Source: Protaetiibacter sp. SSC-01
GTDB lineage: Bacteria; Actinomycetota; Actinomycetes; Actinomycetales; Microbacteriaceae
Direction of reading: 5' to 3'
Assembly: GCF_014483895.1 (NCBI RefSeq)
Contig: NZ_CP059987.1
Coordinates: forward strand, 248,001-312,000
Length of the DNA: 64,000 nucleotides
This document shows positions 1 to 8,489 of this stretch, one piece after another; positions within the stretch are counted from its first letter, which is position 1; each line of letters starts with the position of its first letter. The notes beneath the pieces are model-generated. The model searched no databases. It saw only the letters and a program-made list of their open reading frames with translations, and was not told the origin of the DNA. Position numbers and translations under genes: made by a program.

Positions 1-55
1 GGCTGCCGTCGGGGCGGCAGAGGGCGACGGGGGCGATGATCTCGCGCTCGCTCAT
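1..55 (-). CDS. Start of a truncated unknown gene
   Basis: Only 18 codons are visible before the window edge, reading MSEREIIAPVALCRPDGS. The ATG overlaps the TGA of the GH2 gene by four bases (ATGA), so it is probably the next gene of the MFS-GH2 operon and translationally coupled. The fragment is too short to assign a family. Confidence 0.55.
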   Translation of the reverse strand, partial: MSEREIIAPVALCRPDGS

Positions 56-1833
56 TCGGGTGCTCCAGAGGTGACGGCCGCGAAGCGGCGGCGGATGTCG
101 TGGTTGATGGCCCGCACGGTGTCCGCGTCCAGTTTCACCTCGGTGCGGTCGGCGGTGAGGATGCCGTTCGACTCGTCCTCGACGTCGGACAGCTGCGTGT
201 AGACCGTGGCGGAGAGGCCGTGCTCGAGCGCGGGGATGATCTCGCGACGGTGCAGGCGCTCGTACTGCGCCGTGAGCTCGGCGGAGTCCTTCGCGCGGCG
301 GTAGCCGAACTCGCGTTCGGGGTAGTCGTGGCCCGGCAGGCGCAGGTTGTAGCCGCCGTACTCCGACACGACGAGCGCGCGCCCGTCGCGCCCCCACCAG
401 CGGGCGGGACGGATGGGCTGGAAGTACACGTGCAGGCTCCGCAGGTCGCCGGCTCGCTGGTCGTGCCATCCGCTCGCGTGGTCGACGATGCGGTCGGGGT
501 CGAGCGCCCGTACGCGCTCCGCGACGGAGGCGGCGTCGAACTGCCCCCAGCCCTCGTTGAACGGCACCCAGGTGACGACCGCGGGGCTGTTGCGCAGCAG
601 TTCGATCGTCTCGTCGAGCTCCCGCAGGAACTCGGCGCGACCCTCCGCATCCGCTCGCCCGAAGGCCGCGTACCGCCGGTCGGAGAAGCGGATGCGCGGG
701 TGCGCGACGGGCAGCGTCACGACGCGCGCCGGGTACTCGCGACCGCCGTTGACGGCGTCCTGCCACACGAGCATGCCGAGCCGATCGCAGTGGAAGTACC
801 AGCGCAGCGGCTCGATCTTGATGTGCTTGCGCAGCATCGTGAAGCCGAGGTGCTTCATGGCCTCGATGTCGCGCACGAGCGCCGCGTCGTCGGGTGCCGT
901 GTAGAGCCCGCCCGGCCAGTAGCCCTGGTCGAGCACGCCGATGTGCGGGTACGGCTCGCCGTTGAGGTGCAGGCGAGGCACGCCCACGGCATCCGGCACC
1001 ACCTCGGCCGAGCGCAGGCCCACGTAGCTCTCGACGCGGTCGTCGCTGAGCGAGATCTCGAGGTCGTAGAGGAACGGATGCTCGGGCGCCCAGGTGCGCG
1101 GCTCGGGGATGCGGATCAGCAGATCGTCGCCCGAGACGCCATCGGCTCGGACGACGACCTGGCCCTCGGCGAGCACGGTCGCCGTGAACGGGTGGGGGTG
1201 GTCGTCGGATGCGGTCACCCGCAGCTCGAGCGTCGCCTCGGCGAGGCCGTCGCGGATGCCGGGGGTGCGCATCCGGAGCCTCGCGACGTGCACGGTCGGC
1301 ACGGTCTCGAGCCACACGGTCTGCCAGATGCCCGATTGCGCGGTGTACCAGATGCCCCCGCGGCGCAGCTTCTGCTTGCCGCGCGAGTGGAAGGAGGTGT
1401 CGCTCGCGTCGCGCACCTCGACGACGAGCTCGTGCAGCTCTGCGTCGGCGAGCGCGTCGGTGATGTCGGCCGAGAACGGCAGGTAACCCCCTACGTGGGT
1501 TGCCACCTCGACGCCGTTCACGCGCACGCGGCAGCGCTGGTCGACCGCCCCGAAGTGCAGGATGACGCGCTCGCCCGGCCGTGCGCTCGCGGCGAAGGTG
1601 CGGCGGTACCAGAGCGTCTCGTCGGGCTGCAGCTGACGGCCGACGCCCGAGAGCTCCGCCTCGGGCGAGAACGGCACGACGATCGGGCCATCCCACCCGG
1701 TCGGCTGGGGCGCGTCGGCGGCCGTGAACGCGTGCTCCCACGTGCCGTTGAGGATCGTGAACCCGGCCCGACGCAGCTGCGGGCGTGGGTACTCGGGCAG
1801 CGGCACGAGGGCGTCGGCGGGCTGCGACGTCAT
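52..1833 (-). CDS. Glycoside hydrolase family 2 (beta-galactosidase/glucuronidase type)
   Basis: A 593-residue cytoplasmic exo-glycosidase with no signal peptide. Residues about 20-180 form the jelly-roll sugar-binding domain, about 180-285 the immunoglobulin-like domain, and about 286-593 the catalytic TIM barrel. The GH2 acid/base is seen in WVPFNEGWG (E427) and the nucleophile in VVSEYGG (E491). It is shorter than LacZ and closer to compact GH2 enzymes, so beta-galactosidase, beta-glucuronidase and beta-mannosidase activities all remain possible. The ATG at 1833 overlaps the MFS stop (ATGA). A longer reading of this frame to 3084 only runs antiparallel through the MFS gene and is not coding. 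Co-transcription with a permease suggests it cleaves an imported glycoside. Confidence 0.92.
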   Translation of the reverse strand: MTSQPADALVPLPEYPRPQLRRAGFTILNGTWEHAFTAADAPQPTGWDGPIVVPFSPEAELSGVGRQLQPDETLWYRRTFAASARPGERVILHFGAVDQRCRVRVNGVEVATHVGGYLPFSADITDALADAELHELVVEVRDASDTSFHSRGKQKLRRGGIWYTAQSGIWQTVWLETVPTVHVARLRMRTPGIRDGLAEATLELRVTASDDHPHPFTATVLAEGQVVVRADGVSGDDLLIRIPEPRTWAPEHPFLYDLEISLSDDRVESYVGLRSAEVVPDAVGVPRLHLNGEPYPHIGVLDQGYWPGGLYTAPDDAALVRDIEAMKHLGFTMLRKHIKIEPLRWYFHCDRLGMLVWQDAVNGGREYPARVVTLPVAHPRIRFSDRRYAAFGRADAEGRAEFLRELDETIELLRNSPAVVTWVPFNEGWGQFDAASVAERVRALDPDRIVDHASGWHDQRAGDLRSLHVYFQPIRPARWWGRDGRALVVSEYGGYNLRLPGHDYPEREFGYRRAKDSAELTAQYERLHRREIIPALEHGLSATVYTQLSDVEDESNGILTADRTEVKLDADTVRAINHDIRRRFAAVTSGAPE

Positions 1834-3188
1834 CGCGCGCGGCGCTCCACGCGCGAGCGCACGTACGCGACGAGCGGCACGAGCACGAGCACGGCTGCCG
1901 CGCCGAGGAAGATCTCCGGACCCGGCACGGGCTTCACGACGCCGAGATCGACGTACGTCTGCCCGGCGCCCGAGATGACCCACGCGCCGATGAACGGCCC
2001 CGCGATCATCGGCACCATGATCGCCATGACCATGCGCAGCCCCTGCACGATCCCCGCCTCGCCCTCGGGGGTCTGGTCGCGCACGGTCGCCGAGATCGAC
2101 GCGATGCCGAGCATCATGCCGCCGAGGGCGACGGATGCCGCCACGATCACCGGCACCATGTCGCGTGCGAAGAACATGCCCACGAGGCCGATCGCGAACA
2201 GTCCCGTCGCGGGCAGCAGCATCCGGCGCTTGCCGACGCGGTCCATGAGGCGGCCGCCGAGGATGCTGATGACGGATGCCGTGAGCAGCGAGACGCCGAG
2301 CACGATCGCGTACGACTCGATCTGCAGCCAGCGCTGCAGGTAGATGATCACGTACGGCAGGAACACCTGGCTCGCGGTGCCGACGACGAGCCACACGGCG
2401 AACGAGAGGTAGAGGCCCGGGTTCGCGCGGATGGTGGAGGGGCGGAAGCCGCGCACGATGCGCGTGAGGGTGGAGCCGGATGCCGCATCCGCATCCGCCG
2501 CCCGCGGCACGTCGCGCACGAGGAACCACGCCACGATGCCCGTGACGCTCGTGACGGCGCCGACGATCGCGAAGAACAGCCGCCACTCGCCCGCGCGGGT
2601 GAGGCCGTCGAGGGCGCCGAACACGACGAGCATCGCGATGAGGGGCATGATCGCGACCACGCCGTCGACGCGACCGCGCGTGCGAGGCGTGGTGGCATCC
2701 GTGATCCAGGCGGCGAAGGCGGCGTCGTTCGCCGTGGAGCCGAAGATGCTCATGATGCAGTCGAGTGCGATGACCGCGATGATCGCGGCGAGCAGGAAGG
2801 GTGCCGCGACGACGCCCTCGGCGGGTGCGAGCAGGCCGAACGCGGCCGTGCAGACGCCCCACGCGAGGTAGCCGAAGGCGATGAAGGCGCGGCGGCGGCC
2901 GATGCGGTCGGACCACGCGCCCACGACGATCGTCGTGAGGGTCGCGACGATCGCGCTGAGGGCGACCATCGCGGCGATCGCGTTCGGGTCGGGCGTGATG
3001 ACGTCGTAGACGAACACGTTGAGGTACATGTTCTCGACGGTCCACGCGAGCTGGCCGACCAGGCCGACGACCACGACCGTCCACCAGACGCGCGCGCCGG
3101 GGCGCTCGCGTCTGGTGACGGCTCCGGCATCACCGCCCTCGTCGGGTACACGGGCGGGGTTCGCGGATGTGGGGGCCGGGTTTGACAT
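1830..3188 (-). CDS. MFS sugar transporter
   Basis: A 452-residue integral membrane protein with about twelve hydrophobic helices and the major-facilitator signature between helices 2 and 3 (WSDRIGRRRAF). A second related loop (GGRLMDRVGKRRM) starts the C-terminal half. The N-terminal 40 residues are hydrophilic. The chosen ATG (3188) follows the divergent regulatory region; the frame stays open upstream, but that stretch overlaps the operators and the LacI start. It is the first gene of the operon and ends in an ATGA overlap with the GH2 gene, which suggests it imports the glycoside that GH2 hydrolyses. The substrate cannot be read from sequence. Confidence 0.88.
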   Translation of the reverse strand: MSNPAPTSANPARVPDEGGDAGAVTRRERPGARVWWTVVVVGLVGQLAWTVENMYLNVFVYDVITPDPNAIAAMVALSAIVATLTTIVVGAWSDRIGRRRAFIAFGYLAWGVCTAAFGLLAPAEGVVAAPFLLAAIIAVIALDCIMSIFGSTANDAAFAAWITDATTPRTRGRVDGVVAIMPLIAMLVVFGALDGLTRAGEWRLFFAIVGAVTSVTGIVAWFLVRDVPRAADADAASGSTLTRIVRGFRPSTIRANPGLYLSFAVWLVVGTASQVFLPYVIIYLQRWLQIESYAIVLGVSLLTASVISILGGRLMDRVGKRRMLLPATGLFAIGLVGMFFARDMVPVIVAASVALGGMMLGIASISATVRDQTPEGEAGIVQGLRMVMAIMVPMIAGPFIGAWVISGAGQTYVDLGVVKPVPGPEIFLGAAAVLVLVPLVAYVRSRVERRAR

Positions 3189-3218
3189 CGTCGTCGGAGG
3201 TCCTGGATCGGGTTGTAA

Positions 3219-3250
3219 CGTGGTTCCACGCGGGGGTTTCCACGTGGAAA
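3219..3250. promoter_or_regulatory. Two palindromes in the MFS/lacI intergenic region (LacI operators)
   Basis: CGTGG-TT-CCACG lies at 3219-3230 and the perfect 14-bp palindrome TTTCCACGTGGAAA at 3237-3250. Both are between the divergent MFS (start 3188) and LacI (start 3292) genes. They fit LacI-family binding sites that would give autoregulation and repression of the MFS-GH2 operon. They differ in half-site and spacing from the TGTGG-N8-CCACA sites further right. Confidence 0.72.
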
Positions 3251-3291
3251 ACCCTCCGCAACTGTAGCGCCTGCGAGCCTGAGAGGACACC

Positions 3292-4281
3292 GTGGTCACC
3301 CAGCAGGACGTCGCCGATCGCGCGGGCGTGGGCCGCCGCACGGTCTCGCACGTCGTGACGGGCTTCCCGCACGTGAGCCCCGAGGTGCGCGAGCGCGTGC
3401 TGCGTGCGATCGACGAGCTCGGCTACGTGCCGAACCGCGTCGCCCAGCAGCTGCGCACGGGACGCAGCGGCGTCATCGGGCTCACCGTGCCCGAGATCGG
3501 CGTCGGCTACTTCGGCGAGCTCGGCACGCTCATCGTCGAGGAGGCCGCCGCGCGCGGACTCGGCACGCTCGTCGCCCAGACTCGCGGCACGCGCGAGCGG
3601 GAGCTCGTCGAGATCGAGCGACTCCTCGGCCTCCAGCCGGAGGGCGTCATCCTGAGCCCCCTCGGCCTCACCGCCGATGACGTCGCAGGCGTGGCGGCGC
3701 GCACCTCCGTGACCCTCATCGGCGAGCACTTCGTGGGGCGCGAGCGCGGGGGCGTCGCGGCGCCCGTCGCCATCGACAACGCGGCCGCGGCATCCGAGGT
3801 CGTGGGCGTGCTCGCCTCAGCGGGACGGCGGCGCGTCGCCTACCTGGGTCTCGACTCGGATGCCGCCCCCCGCTTCGACGCGCTGCGGCGCCAGGGTGCG
3901 CGCGCCGGTCGCGAGGTGGCGGGGCTCGAGCAGGTGCCCGACATCCCGGTTCGCGACTACACGTGGCAGGACGGCTACGACGCCGGCCGGGAGGCCGCGC
4001 GGCGAGCCACGGCGGGTGAGCTCGACGCCGTGTTCTGCGTCACCGACGAGGTCGCGATCGGCGTCATGCGCGCGCTGCACGACGCGGGGCTCGGCATCCC
4101 CGCCGACGTCGCCGTCGCGGGCTTCGACGACATCCCCGAGGGCCGCTTCGCGAACCCGCGTCTCACGACGGTCGCGCCCGACAAGGCCGAGCTCGCGCGT
4201 CGTGCGGTCGCCGCGGTGCTCGGGGAGCCGGTGCCGACGTCCGCGGTGCCCCACCGCGTGCTGCCCCGCGAGAGCACATAG
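3292..4281 (+). CDS. LacI-family transcriptional regulator
   Basis: A 329-residue repressor. The N-terminal helix-turn-helix is QQDVADRAGVGRRTVSHVV, followed by the hinge helix region PNRVAQQLRTGRSGVIG. Residues from about 60 form a periplasmic-binding-protein-like sensor domain, with the usual GFDDIPEGRFANPRLTTV near the end. The start is GTG, preceded by GAGAGGAC. It is divergent from the MFS-GH2 operon with palindromes between them, so it is most likely the local sugar-responsive repressor. It ends 54 bp before a repeat array. Confidence 0.95.
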   Translation: MVTQQDVADRAGVGRRTVSHVVTGFPHVSPEVRERVLRAIDELGYVPNRVAQQLRTGRSGVIGLTVPEIGVGYFGELGTLIVEEAAARGLGTLVAQTRGTRERELVEIERLLGLQPEGVILSPLGLTADDVAGVAARTSVTLIGEHFVGRERGGVAAPVAIDNAAAASEVVGVLASAGRRRVAYLGLDSDAAPRFDALRRQGARAGREVAGLEQVPDIPVRDYTWQDGYDAGREAARRATAGELDAVFCVTDEVAIGVMRALHDAGLGIPADVAVAGFDDIPEGRFANPRLTTVAPDKAELARRAVAAVLGEPVPTSAVPHRVLPREST

Positions 4282-4334
4282 GCGGGGGCCGCTTCGCCGC
4301 TCCCTTTGCCTACCGCTGGTCGGGTGCCCGCCTT

Positions 4335-4835
4335 ACCGCTGGTTGAGTAGCCCGCGCAGCGGGCGTATCGAAACCGGGCGAGCGTATGGCGTCGCCACGG
4401 CTTCCGGGCGGGCGCCGCGCTTCACCGCTGGTTGAGTAGCCCGCGCAGCGGGCGTATCGAAACCCGACGAGCGTATGGCGTCGGTGGTTTCGATACGCGC
4501 CCTTCGGGCGCTACTCAACCGGCGGGGGGTGGGGCGCCCTTCGGGCGCTACTGAACCAGCGGGAGGGGTCGCCCTTCGGGCGCTACTCAACCAGCGGGTG
4601 TGCCGCGTCCGTCGGGGGCCCGCCTTACCGCTGGTTGAGTAGCCCGCGCAGCGGGCGTATCGAAACCCGACGAGCGTATGGCGTCGGTGTGGTTTCGATA
4701 CGCGCCCTTCGGGCGCTACTCAACCAACGGGTGGGGGCGCCCTTCGGGCGCTACTCAACCGGCGGGGGTGGGGCGCCGTTCGGGCGCTACTGAACCAGCG
4801 GGAGGGGTCGCCCTTCGGGCGCTACTCAACCAGCA
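4335..4835. repeat. Array of dispersed palindromic repeats at a convergent gene junction
   Basis: This occupies the 544-bp gap between the convergent lacI and aldolase genes. The unit reads about ACCGCTGGTTGAGTAGC, a GC-rich mini-hairpin (CCCGCGCAGCGGGC), then GTATCGAAACC; inverted copies read GGTTTCGATACGC...GCTACTCAACC. Complete units are at 4335, 4424 and 4627 with many partial units. A 203-bp block starting at 4424 is repeated from 4627 with a small insertion, which indicates recent local duplication. The last unit runs into the aldolase gene and supplies its final codons and TGA. No credible gene lies inside. Confidence 0.9.
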
Positions 4836-5683
4836 GGTGTGGCGAGCAGCCCCGCGAAGTGCGCCACCACATCCGCCATCGCGTCGCGCGCGCTCGACGT
4901 GTAGGGCCGCGGGTCGACCGCATCCGGGTTCGCCGCGAGCACCTCGCGCACGGCGGCCGTACCCGCGATGTTGAGCGCCGTGCCGACGTTGACCTTGCGG
5001 ATGCCGGCCGCGACCGCCGCGCGGATCGTGTCGTCGGCGACGCCCGACGATCCGTGCAGCACGAGCGAGACGGGCACGACGGCGGCGATGCGCGCCACGA
5101 GCTCCGTGTCGACCCCCGCGGTGCGCTCGCGCATCGCGTGCGAGCTGCCGACCGCGACCGCGAGCCCATCGACGCCCGTGGCGGCGACGAACTCGGCGGC
5201 CTCGTCGGGGTCGGTGCGCACGCCGGGCGCGTGGGCGCCGTCCTTGCCGCCGATCTCGCCGAGCTCCGCCTCGACCCACAGGCTCGCGTCGTGCGCGCGG
5301 CGCGCGGCATCCGCGGTCGCAGCCAGGTTGCCGGCGTAGTCGAGCTTCGACGCGTCGACCATGATCGACCCGAGGCCCCACTCGCGCGCGTTCGCGATCG
5401 CGAGGTCGACGAGCGCCGCATCCTCGATGTGGTCGAGGTGCAGCGCGAGCGGCACGGATGCCGCCTCGGCCACCGCGCGGCAGCCCGCGAGGATCGGGCG
5501 CGGGTCGCCCCCGTGGAAGCGGATGGCGTTCTCGCTCAGCTGCAGGATCGCGCCGACCCCCGCATCCGCCGCGCCGCGTGCGATCGCCTCGGCGTGCTCG
5601 AGGGTGATGACGTTGAACCCAGCGACAGCCCCGCCGGACGCGACCGCGGCATCCAGCAGCTCGCGGGTCGAGGCGAGGCTCAC
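4826..5683 (-). CDS. Class II fructose/tagatose-bisphosphate aldolase family protein
   Basis: A 285-residue zinc-dependent TIM-barrel aldolase (FbaA/GatY/KbaY family). Motifs seen are GFNVITLEHAEAI, the catalytic and metal segment LALHLDHIED, VEAELGEIGG, LVLHGSSGV and KVNVGTALN. The expected reaction is cleavage of a ketose 1,6-bisphosphate to DHAP and glyceraldehyde 3-phosphate. The GTG start at 5683 overlaps the GH4 stop (GTGA). Context (GH4, DeoR, nearby SIS isomerase and PfkB kinases) favours a tagatose-1,6-bisphosphate role over housekeeping glycolysis; that is inference. The final residues Ala-Gly-stop come from a GCTGGTTGA repeat unit. Confidence 0.9.
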   Translation of the reverse strand: MSLASTRELLDAAVASGGAVAGFNVITLEHAEAIARGAADAGVGAILQLSENAIRFHGGDPRPILAGCRAVAEAASVPLALHLDHIEDAALVDLAIANAREWGLGSIMVDASKLDYAGNLAATADAARRAHDASLWVEAELGEIGGKDGAHAPGVRTDPDEAAEFVAATGVDGLAVAVGSSHAMRERTAGVDTELVARIAAVVPVSLVLHGSSGVADDTIRAAVAAGIRKVNVGTALNIAGTAAVREVLAANPDAVDPRPYTSSARDAMADVVAHFAGLLATPAG

Positions 5684-7002
5684 GGCAGCACGTGCGGCAC
5701 GCAGCCGCCGAGGTTCTCGGGCAGCAGGTGGGCGTGCGCCTCGGTGAGCTCGTCGCACAGCTCCCAGATCTGCTCGGGGGTGAGCGTCGAGCTCGCATTG
5801 GGGTCGACGAGCACGGCGCGGCGCACGAGCTCGGGGTCGCCCTCGCGGGCGGCGCGGATGGCGAGCTCGGCCACCGAGAGGTAGGTGCGGTTGAGCGCGG
5901 CGCCGGCCGGCCACACCTCGCCCCACGTGACCGGGTGCACGCCCGAGGCGTCGACCGTCGCGGGCACCTCGACCGCCGCATCCTGCGGGAGGTTCGAGAT
6001 GTAGCCGCGGTTCGGCACGTTGACGTGGATCTCGCGCGCGGTGCCCGTGAGCATCGAGTGGATGATCTGCGGCGCGTACTCGGCGGCGTCGCCCTCCTCG
6101 TGCAGCGGCACGTCGCCACCCGCGGCGAGGGTCGCGCGGGCCTCCTCGAACTCGCGCACGTTGTCCTCCGAGATGCCGATGTACTGCAGCGGCTCGAGGC
6201 GGAAGCGCTCGATCTGGGCGTCGTCGCGCAGGAACCAGTCGAGGTACTCCGACGAGTGCTCGCTCGTCTCGGTGGGGTAGTAGCCCATGCGGCGGAAGAT
6301 CTCGACGCGCACGCGCCGGGCGAGCTCGGGGTCGGATGCGATGCGCTCGCGCAGGCGCGGGTAGAGGTCCTCGCCGTCGCGGCTCCACTCGGTGAGCCAC
6401 GCCTGGTGGTTGACGCCCGCGGCACGGTAGTGGGTGCCCTCGAGCGGCACGCCCACGAGCTCGCACAGGTCGTTGACCGTCCAGTAGACGCTGTGGCAGA
6501 GGCCGACGGCCTTGATCTCGGGGGCGACGACCGACATCCACCAGATGTTCATCGCCATGGGGTTGGTGTAGTTGAGGAACCAGGCGTCGGGGCACAGCTC
6601 CGTCATGTCGCGCGCGATTCCGGTGAGCACGGGGAAGGTGCGCAGCGCCCGGAAGACGCCGCCGACGCCCGTCGTGTCGCCGATGGTCTGGCGCAGGCCC
6701 TTGCGGGCGGGCACCTCGAGGTCGACGCGCGTCGCGTCGATGCCGCCGACCTGGATCATGTTGATCACGAAGTCGGCGCCGGCGAGCGCCTCGCGGCGGT
6801 CGGCGGATGCGGTGACGCGCACCTCGCGGCCCAGTTGCGTCGCGACGTTCTCGGCCGTGAGCCGGGCGACCTCGAGACGCTCGGCGTCGATGTCGTGGAG
6901 GGCGATGTCGAGCACGGGCAGGTCGGGGAAGCGCAGCAGGTCGGTGAGCAGCTGTCGTGTGAACACGACGCTCCCGGCCCCGAGGAAGACGATCTTCGGC
7001 AT
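5680..7002 (-). CDS. Glycoside hydrolase family 4 (alpha-galactosidase/glucosidase type)
   Basis: A 440-residue enzyme of the NAD- and metal-dependent GH4 family, which hydrolyses by transient oxidation at C3. The NAD-binding start MPKIVFLGAGSVVFT fixes the ATG at 7002. Further family motifs are INMIQVGG, LNYTNPMAM, the metal-binding GLCHSVYWT and GVNHQAWL. Whether the substrate is an alpha-galactoside, an alpha-glucoside or a phosphorylated sugar is not clear. It leads a two-gene operon with the aldolase and is divergent from the DeoR regulator. A GTG 24 bases upstream is a less likely start. Confidence 0.93.
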   Translation of the reverse strand: MPKIVFLGAGSVVFTRQLLTDLLRFPDLPVLDIALHDIDAERLEVARLTAENVATQLGREVRVTASADRREALAGADFVINMIQVGGIDATRVDLEVPARKGLRQTIGDTTGVGGVFRALRTFPVLTGIARDMTELCPDAWFLNYTNPMAMNIWWMSVVAPEIKAVGLCHSVYWTVNDLCELVGVPLEGTHYRAAGVNHQAWLTEWSRDGEDLYPRLRERIASDPELARRVRVEIFRRMGYYPTETSEHSSEYLDWFLRDDAQIERFRLEPLQYIGISEDNVREFEEARATLAAGGDVPLHEEGDAAEYAPQIIHSMLTGTAREIHVNVPNRGYISNLPQDAAVEVPATVDASGVHPVTWGEVWPAGAALNRTYLSVAELAIRAAREGDPELVRRAVLVDPNASSTLTPEQIWELCDELTEAHAHLLPENLGGCVPHVLP

Positions 7003-7041
7003 GCCTCGATTGTCGGGAGGTTGCACAAGTCGCGCAATGAA

Positions 7042-7069
7042 ATGAGCGGATTGACGCCCATTCGCTCAT
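7042..7069. promoter_or_regulatory. Inverted repeat in the GH4/deoR intergenic region
   Basis: ATGAGCG-N14-CGCTCAT lies in the 85-bp divergent region, 40 bp from the GH4 start and 18 bp from the DeoR start. It includes TGAGCGGATTGA, close to a TGAGCGATTGA word (read on the minus strand) upstream of the second sugar-binding protein near 13240. It is a candidate operator for the adjacent DeoR protein. Confidence 0.6.
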
Positions 7070-7087
7070 CTGTCATGCTCGCTTGCC

Positions 7088-7897
7088 ATGGCCACCGCCT
7101 ACAGCACCAGCACCGTCGCCGAGCTCGGCGGGTCGCCCAAGCGCTCCCGCCGCATGGCGGACATCCTCGACGCGATCGCCGAGCGCGGCGAGATCTCGCT
7201 CGCCGAGCTCTCCGAGCTGTTCGAGAGCTCCGCCGCGACGCTGCGCCGCGACCTCACCGTGCTCGCCGATCAGGGGCTCATCGTGCGCACTCACGGCGGC
7301 GCGAAGGCCGCCGGATCGCTCGCCGAGGTGCCCGTCGCGCTGCGCGACACCCGCTTCCAGGACGCCAAGCGCCGCATCGCGCGCGCCGCCGCCATCCGCA
7401 TCCCACGCGAGCGCCACGCTGTCGCGCTCTCGGGCGGCACGACGACCGCGGGGGTCGCGCGCGAGCTCGTCAACCACGCCGACCTCACGATCGTCACCAA
7501 CTCGCTCTCGATCGCCTCGCTCGTCGCGTCGTACCCGCGGCTCAAGGTCGTCATGACGGGCGGCATCCTGCGTCCGCAGTCGCTCGAGCTCGTCGGCGTG
7601 CTCGCCGAGGGCACGTTCAAGGCCGTCAACGTCGGCACCGCGATCCTCGGCGCCGACGGCGTCTCCGCCGCCGCGGGCGTCACGACCCACGACGAGACGG
7701 AGGCGCGCACGAACCACGCGATGGTGTCGAAGGCGCAGCGCACGATCGTGGTCGCCGACGGGTCCAAGATCGGTCGCGCGGCGCTCGCCCAGATGGCCGA
7801 GGTCTCCGACATCACGACGCTCATCACCGACGACTCCGCCGACCCCGAGGAGCTGCAGCGGCTGCGCGACGCCGGCGTGGAGGTCGTGCTCGCCTGA
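7088..7897 (+). CDS. DeoR/GlpR-family transcriptional regulator
   Basis: A 269-residue repressor with an N-terminal helix-turn-helix (about residues 20-75, with LSEQ-like LAELSELFESSAATLRRDL). The C-terminal phosphosugar sensor resembles a SIS/ribose-5-phosphate isomerase fold. Motifs are RTHGGAK, LSGGTTTAG, TNSLSIASL, DGVSAAAGVTTHDETEA and VADGSKIG. The family responds to phosphorylated sugars. Its divergence from GH4-aldolase and its likeness to AgaR-type regulators suggest control of the 4.8-19 kb sugar genes. It ends four bases before the next gene. Confidence 0.94.
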   Translation: MATAYSTSTVAELGGSPKRSRRMADILDAIAERGEISLAELSELFESSAATLRRDLTVLADQGLIVRTHGGAKAAGSLAEVPVALRDTRFQDAKRRIARAAAIRIPRERHAVALSGGTTTAGVARELVNHADLTIVTNSLSIASLVASYPRLKVVMTGGILRPQSLELVGVLAEGTFKAVNVGTAILGADGVSAAAGVTTHDETEARTNHAMVSKAQRTIVVADGSKIGRAALAQMAEVSDITTLITDDSADPEELQRLRDAGVEVVLA

Positions 7898-7901
7898 GGC
7901 C

Positions 7902-8489
7902 ATGAGCGACCCGATCGAGGCGCTGCGGGATGCGGTGCTCGCCGACCCCGAGAACGCCGCGTTCCGCGCGCTCGGCTACGCCCCCGTGTTCACGGCTCAC
8001 CCGGATGCACGCATCGCGGTGATCGGGCAAGCCCCGGGTCGAAAGGCGCAGGTCTCCGGGGTGCCGTTCGACGACGCGAGCGGGGCGCGCCTGCGCGACT
8101 GGCTCGGTGTCGACGAGGAGACCTTCCGCGACCCGGCGGCGTTCGCGCTCGTGCCGATGGACTTCTTCTATCCCGGTCGCGGCGCGGGAGGCGACCTGCC
8201 GCCGCGGCGCGGGTTCGCGGCGCGCTGGCATCCGCCGCTCCTCGCGCTCATGCCGCGCGTCCGCCTCACGCTCCTCGTGGGGTCGTACGCCCAGGCGCAC
8301 TACCTCGGCCCGCGTCGCCGCGGCACACTCACCGAGACGGTGCGGGCGCACGCCGAGTACCTGCCGTTCGTGCCGCTCGTGCATCCATCGCCGCTCAACT
8401 TCCGCTGGCACGCGCGCAACCCGTGGTTCGAGGCGGATGTCGTGCCGACGTTGCGCGAGCTCGTCGCGCAGGCGCTCGGCACGCGGTGA
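7902..8489 (+). CDS. Uracil-DNA glycosylase superfamily protein
   Basis: A 195-residue protein of the UDG fold (PF03167 type). The first motif is VIGQAPGRKAQ and the second HPSPLNFRWHARNPWF near residue 165, with MDFFYPG between. The usual role is excision of uracil from DNA, but this subgroup is poorly characterised. It lies four bases after the DeoR gene, so it is probably co-transcribed although functionally unrelated. Its last codon and the following sequence (8485-8545) are duplicated 151 bp downstream within the repeat cluster. Confidence 0.85.
   Translation: MSDPIEALRDAVLADPENAAFRALGYAPVFTAHPDARIAVIGQAPGRKAQVSGVPFDDASGARLRDWLGVDEETFRDPAAFALVPMDFFYPGRGAGGDLPPRRGFAARWHPPLLALMPRVRLTLLVGSYAQAHYLGPRRRGTLTETVRAHAEYLPFVPLVHPSPLNFRWHARNPWFEADVVPTLRELVAQALGTR

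Noticed and set aside
100-2343. Long plus-strand open frame (747 codons) across the GH2 and MFS region
   Set aside because: It is antisense to two genes with recognisable catalytic and transporter motifs. Its protein is low-complexity His/Arg/Val-rich, as expected from opposite-strand reading of GC-rich DNA.
1834-3084. N-terminal extension of the GH2 frame to 3084
   Set aside because: The extension lies inside the MFS gene in another frame and reads as arginine-rich low complexity. The ATG at 1833 overlaps the MFS stop and begins the GH2 fold.
4335-4835. CRISPR array
   Set aside because: The units are palindromic, in both orientations, with no uniform unique spacers and no cas genes. They also recur at five other places.
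4678-4974. 98-codon ORF through the repeat array
   Set aside because: It is composed of repeat translation in a low-complexity frame and overlaps the aldolase end in antisense.
7070-7903. Opposite-strand frame over the DeoR gene
   Set aside because: Shadow frame with no family features; the plus-strand gene has clear DeoR motifs.
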